Source: Paenibacillus sp. MAEPY2 (lineage in GTDB: Bacteria > Bacillota > Bacilli > Paenibacillales > Paenibacillaceae). Taken from it: a stretch of DNA of 64,000 nucleotides. The position numbers and the translations under genes are program-made. Location of the stretch: contig NZ_AWUK01000026.1 in assembly GCF_000499205.1 (NCBI RefSeq), forward strand, positions 62,001 to 126,000. The letters run 5' to 3'. Below, piece after piece: positions 27,826 through 37,174 of the stretch. The notes beneath the pieces were generated by a model. It was not told where the DNA came from. It was given only the letters and a program-made list of their open reading frames with translations, and did not search any database. The first letter of the stretch is position 1; each line of letters begins with the position of its first letter.

Positions 27826-28716
27826 CTACTCTCCCAAAATAATGACTTCCGTCTCCAATTCAATATTAAATTGATCGTGCACTCTTTTTTTAATTAATCT
27901 AATTAATTCCAAATAATCCTCAGCAGTGGCGTGATCTGCATTAATGATAAAACCCGCATGTTTCTTCGAAATTTCAGCTCCCCCAATGCGAGTGCCTTGT
28001 AAATTACATTCTTGAATAAGTTTCCCGACATAATGTCCCTCTGGACGTTTGAATACACTTCCGCAAGAAGGGTACTCAAGCGGTTGTTTGGATTCCCGTT
28101 TGAACGTTAAATCCTGCATGACACTGGAGATAACATCCTTATTGCCTTTTTTGAGATTAAATTCGACTTCAAGTATGATGTATTGATCTGTTCGGAAGAT
28201 ACTGTTTCGATAACCGAGCTGCATATCATCTCGGGCCATGTTAACCAGTTCTCCATGTTTAGTAACAACCAGCGCTTGCTCGACGACCTCTTCCATCTGA
28301 CCGCCATAAGCTCCCGCATTCATATATAAAGCACCACCTGTGCTCCCTGGTATTCCACATGCAAACTCCAGACCCGTTAGGCTGTTATCCAAAGCGATCC
28401 GTGAAACGTCAATAATATTGGAACCGCTTTGAGCGACAATCTTGTTACCATAAACCTCAATTTGATCGAATTGGCTCAGAGAGAGCGTAATTCCACGCAG
28501 CCCCTGATCTTTAATAATGACGTTTGATCCTTTGCCAATGACAGTCAGAGGTATTTGATGTACTTTTGCAATGTTAACTATGTTAATAATTTCTTCTTTC
28601 GTAGTAGGATGAATAAGTATGTCTGCTTTACCACCTAGTCTTATATAGGTATGGTCCTTTAATGGCTCATTCAATTTCAATTTTTCCAAAGGTATGTGAT
28701 TCTCAAAAATATTCAT
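27826..28716 (-). CDS. murB: UDP-N-acetylenolpyruvoylglucosamine reductase
   Basis: 296 residues from the ATG at 28716 (GGGAGAG 6 bases upstream); the longer in-frame start adds 21 residues without homology. MurB reduces the enolpyruvyl group to make UDP-MurNAc in peptidoglycan synthesis, using FAD and NADPH. Visible motifs: the FAD-binding GKGSNVIIKD, GIPGSTGGALYMNAGAYGG, YRNSIF, the catalytic Ser in PSCGSVFKRP and the C-terminal Glu in ELETEV. The length and order match the short MurB class. It is not in a cell-division cluster here, so it may be a second copy. Confidence 0.93.
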   Translation of the reverse strand: MNIFENHIPLEKLKLNEPLKDHTYIRLGGKADILIHPTTKEEIINIVNIAKVHQIPLTVIGKGSNVIIKDQGLRGITLSLSQFDQIEVYGNKIVAQSGSNIIDVSRIALDNSLTGLEFACGIPGSTGGALYMNAGAYGGQMEEVVEQALVVTKHGELVNMARDDMQLGYRNSIFRTDQYIILEVEFNLKKGNKDVISSVMQDLTFKRESKQPLEYPSCGSVFKRPEGHYVGKLIQECNLQGTRIGGAEISKKHAGFIINADHATAEDYLELIRLIKKRVHDQFNIELETEVIILGE

Positions 28717-28830
28717 GACATTCTCTCCCTGAGTTGAAAAGACGTGATTGCACAATCGGCGAACAGAAAACTCCTTCATTGTATGTTTAATATGAGATTT
28801 TACTTGGAATTATTCCGAACATCATATCAT

Positions 28831-29187
28831 TTAATCACATTTTTTAACCTCGCCACGGTAATTCGCCATTCTGAAACTGGCCCCGCAGCCACATGACACT
28901 TTTGCATTAGGATTATTCATGGTGAATCCCCCCAACATCCCGCTTTCTTCGTAATCAATCTCAAGTCCTTCAATATATTGAACCGTATTTGAGTGAACCA
29001 ATATACGAAATACACCTTTATCTAATAAGATATCCCCTTCTGCTTGCTGTTCATCTACGATAAGGGTATAGGACAGACCACTGCAGCCCCCCTCATCCAC
29101 CCCTACTCGAAGAAATGAATTCCGGCTATCCGCACTTGCCAGAATTTCAACGATCTTTTCGGATGCTGTTTCACTGACCTGAATCAT
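28831..29187 (-). CDS. HesB/IscA-type iron-sulfur cluster carrier (ErpA-like)
   Basis: 118 residues, AAGGAGG before the ATG. The A-type carrier holds and passes 2Fe-2S or 4Fe-4S clusters to target proteins. The three conserved cysteines are Cys35 (GGCSGLSY), Cys99 and Cys101 (SCGCGASF). It lies in a leftward set with a receiver-like protein before it and murB after it, divergent from a SufR-like cysteine-containing regulator, which fits iron-sulfur homeostasis. Confidence 0.92.
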   Translation of the reverse strand: MIQVSETASEKIVEILASADSRNSFLRVGVDEGGCSGLSYTLIVDEQQAEGDILLDKGVFRILVHSNTVQYIEGLEIDYEESGMLGGFTMNNPNAKVSCGCGASFRMANYRGEVKKCD

Positions 29188-29232
29188 CGTTTATACCTCC
29201 TTGAAACGTATTTTGGGTTAGATCGGTGTTGT

Positions 29233-29571
29233 TCAAACGCTGCCCATTAAAATTCTAATGATTTCTTCAGGACTCGTATAAGCATTAAAACATCGATATT
29301 CTGCTGCTTGCAGATGGTTAGGAATATCCATGATTTCAAGAGATCCGCTATATAAAACGATCCTATATTTCCCGGAAAATTGTTCTATAAACGGCTCAAT
29401 ATTCTCCAAATTCATATCTACGATGATCACAGTATTATCCGGAAGATGGTTAATGTCACAGACCACATCACGCGTAGCGTCCAGGACATGCAAGGAGGGC
29501 TCGGTTCGAATCAACAAACTTAAACTTTTAACGATGTGATGCGTATTTGACAAGACTAACACATGGTTCAT
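29233..29571 (-). CDS. Receiver-like (CheY fold) protein without output domain
   Basis: 112 residues, GGAGG upstream of the ATG. The alternating hydrophobic strands and helices resemble a response regulator receiver: MNHVLVLSN at strand 1, NTVIIVDMN with Asp52 at the usual phosphorylation site, and YRIVLYSGS at strand 4. The N-terminal acidic pair is missing and the usual Lys of strand 5 is not evident, so it may not be phosphorylated. No DNA-binding domain follows. It is the first gene of the HesB set. Function unknown. Confidence 0.6.
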   Translation of the reverse strand: MNHVLVLSNTHHIVKSLSLLIRTEPSLHVLDATRDVVCDINHLPDNTVIIVDMNLENIEPFIEQFSGKYRIVLYSGSLEIMDIPNHLQAAEYRCFNAYTSPEEIIRILMGSV

Positions 29572-29771
29572 TCAGAAAACCTCCGGATAAATGATCGCAA
29601 TCGCAGGATATTTCTCTTTCTAAATTCATGTTTTTAGTACACCAGTCCATCAAACAGGGTATGAGAGCGGCTAGAGCGGCGCCGTTGAGGGTAAATTCAT
29701 ACATGATTTGTATAGGATACCGGATACTTAGTAAACATTTTTATTTATAAAGTATAAGCTACAGCTCGCCT

Positions 29772-29800
29772 TTGACTTTGTCAATATTTTTGTTTAAAAT
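29772..29800 (+). promoter_or_regulatory. Promoter and palindrome before the SufR-like gene
   Basis: TTGACT (29772-29777) and TAAAAT (29795-29800) are 17 bases apart, a near-ideal sigma-A promoter. The -35 lies inside a perfect palindrome TTGACTTTGTCAA (29772-29784), a possible autoregulatory site. Confidence 0.6.
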
Positions 29801-29844
29801 GTATGAAATCATGCAAATTCTGTTGCTTAAAAAGGAGGTTCACC

Positions 29845-30501
29845 ATGAGCCAGGACCAAACGAAAAAGGCTGCCTCAACCAGTACCCGAAAAGCAATCAT
29901 TAACCTGCTTAAGCAGCAAGGTGGAATGGACGTTGTGGCACTCTCCTCCCAATTTGCGTTATCTGGAATGGCTATCAGGCAGCACTTAAATGCACTGAAA
30001 GAAGAAGGATTAGTTACTTTCGAAGAAGAGGCTCGTCCCATGGGTCGACCAACCAAGCTATGGAGACTAACCCCCGCGGCTGATCGTTTTTTTCCTAGTG
30101 GATATTCAGAGTTATCCGTCAGTCTGATTAATTCCATGAGAGAAGCTTTTGGAAATGAAGGGCTGGACAAGCTGCTGAGTGTTCGAAATAAGAACATGCA
30201 AGACCAATATCTTCAGTACATCGGTGATGTCACTGGCGTGAAGGAAAGACTGGAGAAACTGGCTGAAATCCGAACAAATGAAGGTTATATGGCCGAGGTC
30301 AGGGATCAAGGCGATGGTAGCCTCTTATTTATAGAGAAGCATTGTCCCATCTGTGAAGCCGCCGCCGTATGTACCGGGTTATGTAAGAACGAATTACATT
30401 TATTTAAAACGGTGCTTGGAGATCATGTTCATATTGAACGGGGAGAGTATATTATGGCAGGCGGAAGAAACTGTATATATACCGTAAGAAAAAATATGTA
30501 G
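29845..30501 (+). CDS. SufR-like iron-sulfur transcriptional regulator
   Basis: 218 residues from the ATG at 29845, which has AAGGAGG 8 bases upstream; a longer in-frame start is rejected. A winged helix-turn-helix occupies residues 15-75 (VVALSSQFALSGMAIRQHLNALKEEGLV, GRPTKLW). Four cysteines at 167, 170, 176 and 180 (HCPICEAAAVCTGLC) match the cluster-binding pattern of SufR, which represses suf genes when it holds a 4Fe-4S cluster. It diverges from the HesB set, making those genes natural targets. Gene naming is withheld because several related DeoR-like regulators share the pattern. Confidence 0.83.
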   Translation: MSQDQTKKAASTSTRKAIINLLKQQGGMDVVALSSQFALSGMAIRQHLNALKEEGLVTFEEEARPMGRPTKLWRLTPAADRFFPSGYSELSVSLINSMREAFGNEGLDKLLSVRNKNMQDQYLQYIGDVTGVKERLEKLAEIRTNEGYMAEVRDQGDGSLLFIEKHCPICEAAAVCTGLCKNELHLFKTVLGDHVHIERGEYIMAGGRNCIYTVRKNM

Positions 30502-30554
30502 TGACAAGACTGTCGACTTTCCCCTTCTATAAAAATGTGCATCGTTATAACAAA

Positions 30555-30587
30555 AAAGAACCCTGAGATAAGTTCTCAAGGTTCTTT
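30555..30587. terminator. Bidirectional terminator between convergent genes
   Basis: AAAGAACC-TGAGA pairs with TCTCA-GGTTCTTT around a short loop with one mismatch and A/T runs on both sides. It serves the SufR-like gene and the convergent SDR gene. Confidence 0.85.
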
Positions 30588-30609
30588 GCGTTCAGTAATG
30601 AAAGTAACA

Positions 30610-31404
30610 CTAGAAAATGGTTGGCACCATTCCACCATCCATGCGAATTGGGGAGCCTTTGAATGCGGATGCATAAGGACTGCACACAAACGCAGCCAAT
30701 CTGCCTATCTCCACAGGCTTGATAAATCGCTGTATTTCGGATTGTGGAAGGTTTTTCTTCATAAAATCCTTCTCTTTTTCTGAAAAAGTCAACGATTCAT
30801 CAGGGTAGATGCTCTCAATAATTTGTTGCACATTTTCAGAGAGGGTTGGTCCTGGCATGATCGTATTGACGGTCACTTCTGTTCCTATGGTTAACTTGGA
30901 CAAGCTTTTGGACAAGGATAATAGCATGGATTTGGTCATGCAATACTGCGGCATTTGTCCTGAAGGCATGACCGCTTCTTCGCTCGCGATAAAGATAATG
31001 CGACCAAAATCATTGTTCACCATTTTAGGCAGATAAAATTTGGATAATCCGTTTGCAGCGAGCACATTCGTACGGAAGTATTTTTCCCATACCTCATCAT
31101 CTACGTCATCATATGACATGATTTCATAGATCCCCATATTATTCACTAGAATGTCAATCTGGGGGTATTTCTCAAATAATGCTTCTCTTTGCCCCTTATC
31201 TACCAGATCAGCTGTAGCCTTTTGGGGCGAGGTAGTCGGGTAATCGGATTTGATTTCATTGACCGTGCGCTCTACGTCCTCATCATTTCGTCCATTAATG
31301 AGTACATCTACTCCTTCTTTGGCAAGTTCAATGGCAATGGCTTTTCCTATCCCCTTCGTCGATCCTGTAACCAATGCTTTTTTACCGTGTAAGCCCATAT
31401 CCAT
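30610..31404 (-). CDS. Short-chain dehydrogenase/reductase (classical SDR)
   Basis: 264 residues, AAGGAG upstream. It has the NAD(P)-binding TGSTKGIG motif at residues 14-21, the NNMGIY structural motif, a Ser in FIASEEA and the catalytic Tyr-xxx-Lys in QYCMTK. This is a normal-length classical SDR oxidising or reducing a hydroxyl or keto group; the substrate is unknown. The AraC-type regulator lies 154 bases upstream on the same strand and probably controls it. Confidence 0.88.
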   Translation of the reverse strand: MDMGLHGKKALVTGSTKGIGKAIAIELAKEGVDVLINGRNDEDVERTVNEIKSDYPTTSPQKATADLVDKGQREALFEKYPQIDILVNNMGIYEIMSYDDVDDEVWEKYFRTNVLAANGLSKFYLPKMVNNDFGRIIFIASEEAVMPSGQMPQYCMTKSMLLSLSKSLSKLTIGTEVTVNTIMPGPTLSENVQQIIESIYPDESLTFSEKEKDFMKKNLPQSEIQRFIKPVEIGRLAAFVCSPYASAFKGSPIRMDGGMVPTIF

Positions 31405-31558
31405 ATCACACTACTCCTTTTATTTTTACTTGTAGCGGCAAGCTGATTCGTAGTTATTTATAAAACAGTCTTGTGCTCCGGATAGGTTTATATTACAGGG
31501 TCCGCATGGTTCAGTAACTAGCGTATTCCGCCAAAGTTCTTGCATAACACGCCAAATG

Positions 31559-32623
31559 TTAAAAAGCATTCATTTCATGAAGCGTTGATGATTCTGATGA
31601 TCCTTCGGATAGGGAATTCGTTCCCAAATATGCCGTACGCCAATTCGTAGGCGTATCCCCTTCCCATGAACGAAAGGCTCGGTAGAACGAGTTTTGGTCT
31701 TCATATCCAATCAGGAAAGCTACTTCTTTAATATCCAGTGTGGGGTCCGCCAAGTAAGCTCGTGCCTGCTCATGTCTGGCTTGCGTCAACAGATGTTTGA
31801 AACTTGTGTTTTCATCTGTTAGCCGGCGCTGCAAGGTACGATCGCTCATACCCAATTCCTTGGCTATAATCTGAATGTCGGGGCGACCACCTGTGAGACT
31901 GCGTTTCATAATCCATTTGACCATCTCGGAAATGGAGCGACTGCCCTGCTGTTCATCCAGCGATCGGTCCAGAATGGGAGTAAGGATCTCCAGTAATTCT
32001 TCGTTATATGAAAGAAAAGGCCGGTCCAAATCTTTACGATCCAGCGTAAGCCGATTACATGCTGCACCCATCCGAATCGGGCAACCGAAATAATCCTCCA
32101 GGGCCTTTACATCACCCATAGGGAGCGAAAATTCAACAAGCCGCGCTGTTAAGGGTTGACCTGTTCCCCGGCGTCCAAGTTCCAGAAGAAATGCCAGTGT
32201 GACGCCAACCAATAAAGGTGGACCTGTTTGCTCACCAGACAACCAATTCAGTTCAATGGAACAGTCATCTCCTTCTTCTATAATACGCAGGCTTTCAGGA
32301 GGACAAAGCTGCTTGTAGCGAGCCATTCGATTTAATGCGTCCCGGTAGTCACGAGCATGATAAGTCGCTAAAACGCTCGGCGGATATTTCGACGTTTCAA
32401 AGATAGTCGCAAGCTTGATGATCCCTTCGGCAGTGTCACCCACCAGATCGGAATAAGCCTGCCAGATTGCAAAATATTGAGCGGTGGTGACGCTTGGTTC
32501 AGTTATGATGGTGAGCGGCAGTTGTGCTTTCCGAGCCACATCGTGGGCGACAATCCCTAATTGATGTAAACCTGTCCAAAATCCCGCCGGGAGTTTGATG
32601 CGCGCAGAGGTTTGAGATTTCAT
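31559..32623 (-). CDS. AraC-family transcriptional regulator with N-terminal ligand-binding domain
   Basis: 354 residues, GGAAGGAC before the ATG. Residues about 20-200 match the arabinose-binding-type N-terminal domain common in regulators of the OruR/ArgR-like AraC branch (SVTTAQYFAIWQAYSDLVGD). Residues 245-340 form the double helix-turn-helix (IQIIAKELGMSDRTLQRRL, DIKEVAFLIGYEDQNSFYRAFRSWEGDTPTNWR). It likely activates the SDR gene just downstream on sensing a small molecule. Confidence 0.88.
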   Translation of the reverse strand: MKSQTSARIKLPAGFWTGLHQLGIVAHDVARKAQLPLTIITEPSVTTAQYFAIWQAYSDLVGDTAEGIIKLATIFETSKYPPSVLATYHARDYRDALNRMARYKQLCPPESLRIIEEGDDCSIELNWLSGEQTGPPLLVGVTLAFLLELGRRGTGQPLTARLVEFSLPMGDVKALEDYFGCPIRMGAACNRLTLDRKDLDRPFLSYNEELLEILTPILDRSLDEQQGSRSISEMVKWIMKRSLTGGRPDIQIIAKELGMSDRTLQRRLTDENTSFKHLLTQARHEQARAYLADPTLDIKEVAFLIGYEDQNSFYRAFRSWEGDTPTNWRTAYLGTNSLSEGSSESSTLHEMNAF

Positions 32624-32760
32624 TTATGTCCTTCCTTATCTTAACTATTGTTTAGTTCGAAATCAGATTTACAAGTTCAATTAACGATCCATCCACTGTA
32701 CAGGGACTCTGATTCTTTTGCAACGTCTTCATTATTATCTCCAAGTCTTCTAAATAAGCA

Positions 32761-32794
32761 AGAAACCAATGCGGAAAGTTCCACATTGGTTTCT
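32761..32794 (-). terminator. Hairpin after the SLH phosphoesterase gene
   Basis: A perfect 11-base stem, AGAAACCAATG with CATTGGTTTCT, lies 20 bases after the stop codon. The T-run on the minus strand is weak. Confidence 0.7.
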
Positions 32795-32813
32795 AGGAGG
32801 CATTATTTTGACG

Positions 32814-35800
32814 TTATTTTGTTTGTTCAAGAAGACCGATAATAAGCGTAACGGCCTCACCCCGGGTGGCTGTCTGCATTGGGGCAAATCGATTGCCACC
32901 AACACCGCCTACCAGACCTGCCTCCACGGCAGAAGCTACATGGGATACTGCCCATGCCGGAACATCCTTTGCATCTTTGAAATCCAGCTTCGCATTGGAA
33001 TCCGTTGGGATCCCGCCAGCGCGTGCAATCATGGTCACCATCTCCGCACGGCTCAGCGTCTTGCCAGGACCGAACGAACCATTAGCGTAACCATTAATAA
33101 TGCCAGCAGATGCCGCTGCTGTAATATATGACTTCGCCCATGAAGGAATCTTGTTATCATCCGTATAGTGAATGCTCTCGCTTACGGTATTCATATTCAG
33201 GGCACGACCCAGCATCGTTATGAACTCGGCCCGTGTGACTTTTTGATTCGGACGGAAGGTCTGATCGCCGTAGCCATTTACAAATCCAGCCGCCAAGGCT
33301 TTATCAATTGCAGATTTTGCCCAGTGCCCGGCTGTATCTTTTATCGTTGGCGTAGTCCCTGCGTTCCCGTTATTGCCTGATCCAGTAGCCGGCTCATTGC
33401 CTGACTCAGTTCCGTTACCGGTACCGTTGTTTGAACCGTTACCGGTTCCCGTGTTGCCGCCAGTGCCTGAGGAGCCATTACCGCTGCCTGATCCGTTACC
33501 GGAGCCTGAGCCAGAACCCGGATTGGATGTTCCCGGATTGGATGGATCAGTCCCTGGATTTGTCGTTCCCGTTTTCTTCACGATACCGAACTGGTCAATA
33601 ATAAACGGGGTTGCTTCATTCAGATTTTGGTCGATTTCGTACGTGATAGCTGTCAGTTTACTGCCGTCAATCGTAATGCCCACAAAATTCTGGACCTGAC
33701 TACGTTTTGGACGGCGGTCGTCGTTCGGATCCGGGCCATATTTGGCTGCATGATTCTCCTCTGCCAGTTCGAAGAGACTATAATAGGCATCACCGAGACT
33801 TGGGCTCGGATTTTTGTAATACACTTTTGGACCCGCTGTTGCCGGAATCAGATAGATTGAGCCATTCGGATTCACTGAGTACTCGATTTTCTCTCCATTT
33901 TGCATCTCCGTGATGATCTCTGGCTGACGTGCTTTTCCATTCTGATCGATCGGTTTTGTGCGGGCATAGATATGATCATGTCCCTGGAGAACAAAATCAA
34001 TGCCCAGCTCCGCCATGATCGGTGCAATCTTGGTACGTACACCGTTTGCTCCCATGATGTCGGAATCCGTTGCGTGATTGGAGGTCGTGTATGGGCCCTT
34101 GTGAATGTTCACAATAATCCATTGGGCTCCATTTTTCTTGGCAGCCTGGACATCTTTCTTCAGCCACTCGACCTGCTCTACTGAGAAGTTGTCATACTCG
34201 TCCGAATCCTCATTCGAATTCAACACAACAAAATGTGCATTGCTGTAATCATATGAATAGTACGCTCCTGTCTCCGTTGCTGAATCCTCTGGTGACTGGA
34301 TATTAAAATGATCAATAAACGCATAGTTCTTGTCTTCATGGTTTCCTGCGGATGGAACGATGGTTGTGTTCAACAGGCTTTCCTGCGAATGCCCAAGCAG
34401 CCAATTCCACTGTTCCTCTTTGATACCATTATCCACGATGTCACCGTTGTGTACGACGAACTGTGCATCCGGTAAAGTGGTGAGCGCTTTAGCCAGTGTC
34501 TCGGAGGAAAGGATGGCTTCATCTTCTTCCTTGGCTTGTGTATCAGCCAGATCGATGAAAGTAAATTTGCCTTTTTCCGGTGCCGTGCGGAAGGTTCCTG
34601 TCTCGCTCCATACTTGCCGGGAAGCATCCCCTACCCGGTAATAATAGGTCGTATTCGCTTTGAGTCCCGTCACTTCCGCTTTGTGCATCAGCTCCGATGG
34701 AGCATTCGCAGGCTGGGCAGAGCGCCCTTGAACCGATTTAGCTTGTGTAAAATCAGGTGCTGCAGCTGTTTTCTCCACAACTTGAAGGTTGCTCTCTGTC
34801 ACTTGATCAGAGGTATACCACGTAAAACCCTTGCTATTGGTCGGATCTCCATGGAACGTTACCGTTACTTTGCTGACTTTCTCAGGAACAGGTACCGTGT
34901 CCGATTCCTTGATAATTCCAAAAGTATCCACAATAAATGGTTCTGCATTATATTTATTTTGGTCAATCTCATATGTTATGGCGGACAGCTTGCCTCCATT
35001 AATGGTCAAGGAGACAAAGTTCTGCACATGACCTCTGGCCAAACTTGTAGTGTCGCCATATTGCCGTGCATGGTTTTCTTCCGCACGCTCGAACAAGCTG
35101 AAATATGCTTCACCCAGTTCTGGCTTTACGTTTTTGAAATACACTTTGGCCCCTGCGGTTGCGGGAATCATATAAATGGTTCCATCCGGTTTGACCGAGT
35201 ACTCAATACTCTGACCATTAAAGGTCTCCGTTATTTTGGACACTTCTTCAGCGGTGCCATCGCTCTTGATTGGCTTGGTGCGAGCATATATATGGTCATG
35301 TCCCTGGAGGACCAGATCAATTCCCAGTTCGTTCATGAGTGGGGCAATTTTTTTCCGTTCACCGTTTGCACCAATAATGTCGCTATCCGTGGCGTGATTC
35401 GATGTCGTGTACGGACCTTTATGGATATTAACGATAATCCACTCGGCTCCTGCGGCTTTCGCCTCCGCTACATCCTGCTTCATCCATGCGACTTGCTCGT
35501 TTGAGAAATTGGCATACTCGGTTGAATTCTCGTTGGAGTTCAGTACGATAAAGTGGGCTTTACTGTAATCATAAGAGTAATATGCGCCTGTTTTTGTTTC
35601 AGCACCCTCTGGCTGCTTTACGTTAAAATGCTCGTAGAACGCATAATTCTTGTTCTCATGATTACCAGCGGATGGTGCAATGGTCGTGTTCATCAGACTG
35701 TCTTGTGAGTGACCAAGCAGCCAGTTCCATTCTTGCTCTGACGTGCCATTCTCTACAACGTCTCCGTTATGGACGACAAATTCAGCATTCGGAACAGTCG

Positions 35801-36878
35801 CGAGTGCCTTGGCAAGTGTAGAGCCGGACAGAATCGCCTCATCTTCTTCCTTTGCTTGCGTATCCGTCAGGTCAATGAAGGTAAAATCTCCATCAACCGG
35901 AGCCGTTTTGAACGTTCCAACCTCACTCCATATGTCCAGGCTCTGATCACCAACGCGGAAATAATAAGCGGTATCTGGCATAAGACCCGTCGCTTCCGCC
36001 TTATGCACCATTTCTCCCGGGGAGTTAGAGGCTACGGATTCACGTCCGTTGAAGCTTTGAGCCTGACTGAAATCTGCAATACCTCCCTGGTTAGGTACCA
36101 CTTGAACAGTGCTCTGTGTAGATGCAAGAGGAGTATACCAAGTGAAACCTTTGGCACTTGTCGCATCACCATAGAAAGTAACCGTTACTTTACTGATATC
36201 CAGCGTCGGTGCATTGGCCAGCGCTTTAAGTTCCATATCAAAATACAAATCTGAGCTGCCGTCACTCTGTTGATGTACTTCGACGGCAATATCGTTTGAG
36301 CCATCATGCAAATTGGCTTTCATCGGCTCAGTCAGGTCGATATTCTCATACATTACAGGCAAGTCCTGACTCGATGCTGCTTTGGTAGAGTACTGAACCT
36401 CGCCTTCCGGCATGCCAAATCGGCCAATTTCCACACCATTGACATAGATAACTGCCCCGTCATCAATGCCGAATGTGCCGAGAATTTGTCCGTAGCTGTT
36501 GATTTGATCTTTGTTAACATTTAGATTTGTGCGGAAATAAGTAGTGCGTGGTTTTAATTCTTTGTCCAGACCGTAGCTAACTTCTGTTTTGAGAGCTCCA
36601 AAATAGGAAGTGCTTATGCCATTACCGTTGTCTTTGTACCCAGCAGGAGCCTGTCCCGTTTTCCAGGAGGACAAATCATCGTAGGTACGCCATTCTGTCA
36701 TTAAATCCTGACCCTGATCAAAATAATTCCATTCGGCGTTGCGCTGTAACAGAATATCCGGCTCGGAAGACGATGCGGCTTGGGCTGAATTGACTCCCCC
36801 AAATCCCGCGAACCATCCGAATACCAAAGAAAGCGATAACAGGATGGGTAAACACTTTTTGTAGAGGTGACTGATCAT
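32814..36878 (-). CDS. SLH-anchored protein with two tandem purple-acid-phosphatase-like metallophosphoesterase units
   Basis: 1354 residues from the ATG at 36878 (AAAGGAGAG upstream, then a clear signal peptide of about 35 residues). A jelly-roll-like region (about 40-220) is followed by two similar units (about 226-660 and 663-1100). Each has a fibronectin-like N-domain and a metallophosphoesterase domain with DTQ, HNGD(V/I)V, AGNHE, NIHKGPY and QGHDHIYAR motifs. A Gly/Ser/Asn/Thr linker (about 1105-1180) leads to three SLH repeats. The protein would sit on the cell wall and release phosphate from phosphoesters. The metal-binding residues look intact in both units, so both may be active. 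Confidence 0.88.
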   Translation of the reverse strand: MISHLYKKCLPILLSLSLVFGWFAGFGGVNSAQAASSSEPDILLQRNAEWNYFDQGQDLMTEWRTYDDLSSWKTGQAPAGYKDNGNGISTSYFGALKTEVSYGLDKELKPRTTYFRTNLNVNKDQINSYGQILGTFGIDDGAVIYVNGVEIGRFGMPEGEVQYSTKAASSQDLPVMYENIDLTEPMKANLHDGSNDIAVEVHQQSDGSSDLYFDMELKALANAPTLDISKVTVTFYGDATSAKGFTWYTPLASTQSTVQVVPNQGGIADFSQAQSFNGRESVASNSPGEMVHKAEATGLMPDTAYYFRVGDQSLDIWSEVGTFKTAPVDGDFTFIDLTDTQAKEEDEAILSGSTLAKALATVPNAEFVVHNGDVVENGTSEQEWNWLLGHSQDSLMNTTIAPSAGNHENKNYAFYEHFNVKQPEGAETKTGAYYSYDYSKAHFIVLNSNENSTEYANFSNEQVAWMKQDVAEAKAAGAEWIIVNIHKGPYTTSNHATDSDIIGANGERKKIAPLMNELGIDLVLQGHDHIYARTKPIKSDGTAEEVSKITETFNGQSIEYSVKPDGTIYMIPATAGAKVYFKNVKPELGEAYFSLFERAEENHARQYGDTTSLARGHVQNFVSLTINGGKLSAITYEIDQNKYNAEPFIVDTFGIIKESDTVPVPEKVSKVTVTFHGDPTNSKGFTWYTSDQVTESNLQVVEKTAAAPDFTQAKSVQGRSAQPANAPSELMHKAEVTGLKANTTYYYRVGDASRQVWSETGTFRTAPEKGKFTFIDLADTQAKEEDEAILSSETLAKALTTLPDAQFVVHNGDIVDNGIKEEQWNWLLGHSQESLLNTTIVPSAGNHEDKNYAFIDHFNIQSPEDSATETGAYYSYDYSNAHFVVLNSNEDSDEYDNFSVEQVEWLKKDVQAAKKNGAQWIIVNIHKGPYTTSNHATDSDIMGANGVRTKIAPIMAELGIDFVLQGHDHIYARTKPIDQNGKARQPEIITEMQNGEKIEYSVNPNGSIYLIPATAGPKVYYKNPSPSLGDAYYSLFELAEENHAAKYGPDPNDDRRPKRSQVQNFVGITIDGSKLTAITYEIDQNLNEATPFIIDQFGIVKKTGTTNPGTDPSNPGTSNPGSGSGSGNGSGSGNGSSGTGGNTGTGNGSNNGTGNGTESGNEPATGSGNNGNAGTTPTIKDTAGHWAKSAIDKALAAGFVNGYGDQTFRPNQKVTRAEFITMLGRALNMNTVSESIHYTDDNKIPSWAKSYITAAASAGIINGYANGSFGPGKTLSRAEMVTMIARAGGIPTDSNAKLDFKDAKDVPAWAVSHVASAVEAGLVGGVGGNRFAPMQTATRGEAVTLIIGLLEQTK

Positions 36879-37174
36879 AATTCTCTCCTTTTTATGTATG
36901 ATTAGTTGGATTATCAAAATCCAAACAGGCCAAGCATAGCAAGTGGAAATCAGCATCCAGTCAGCTTGAAGTAAAACGTATGTAAACTCTGACATTTATT
37001 TATTCTGTTCACGTATGATACTTTTAAGTTAACATAATAATTAATATGGTCTTTAACATCATCGAATGAAACGATACGTCTATTGATAAAGGTTTGATGA
37101 ATTGGCTTTTAGGAAGTAGACTAATGAGGATAGACTATATAGAAGTTAACACGTTCTGGGAAAGGAGAATCCGA

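Noticed and set aside
33373..33699. Proline-rich plus-strand frame
   Set aside because: It is the mirror of the Gly/Ser/Asn linker of the SLH phosphoesterase; the repeats explain the composition.
34536..35504. Long plus-strand frame of 322 codons
   Set aside because: It is antisense to the SLH phosphoesterase gene, has no ribosome binding site or recognisable domain, and reflects the codon pattern of the real gene.
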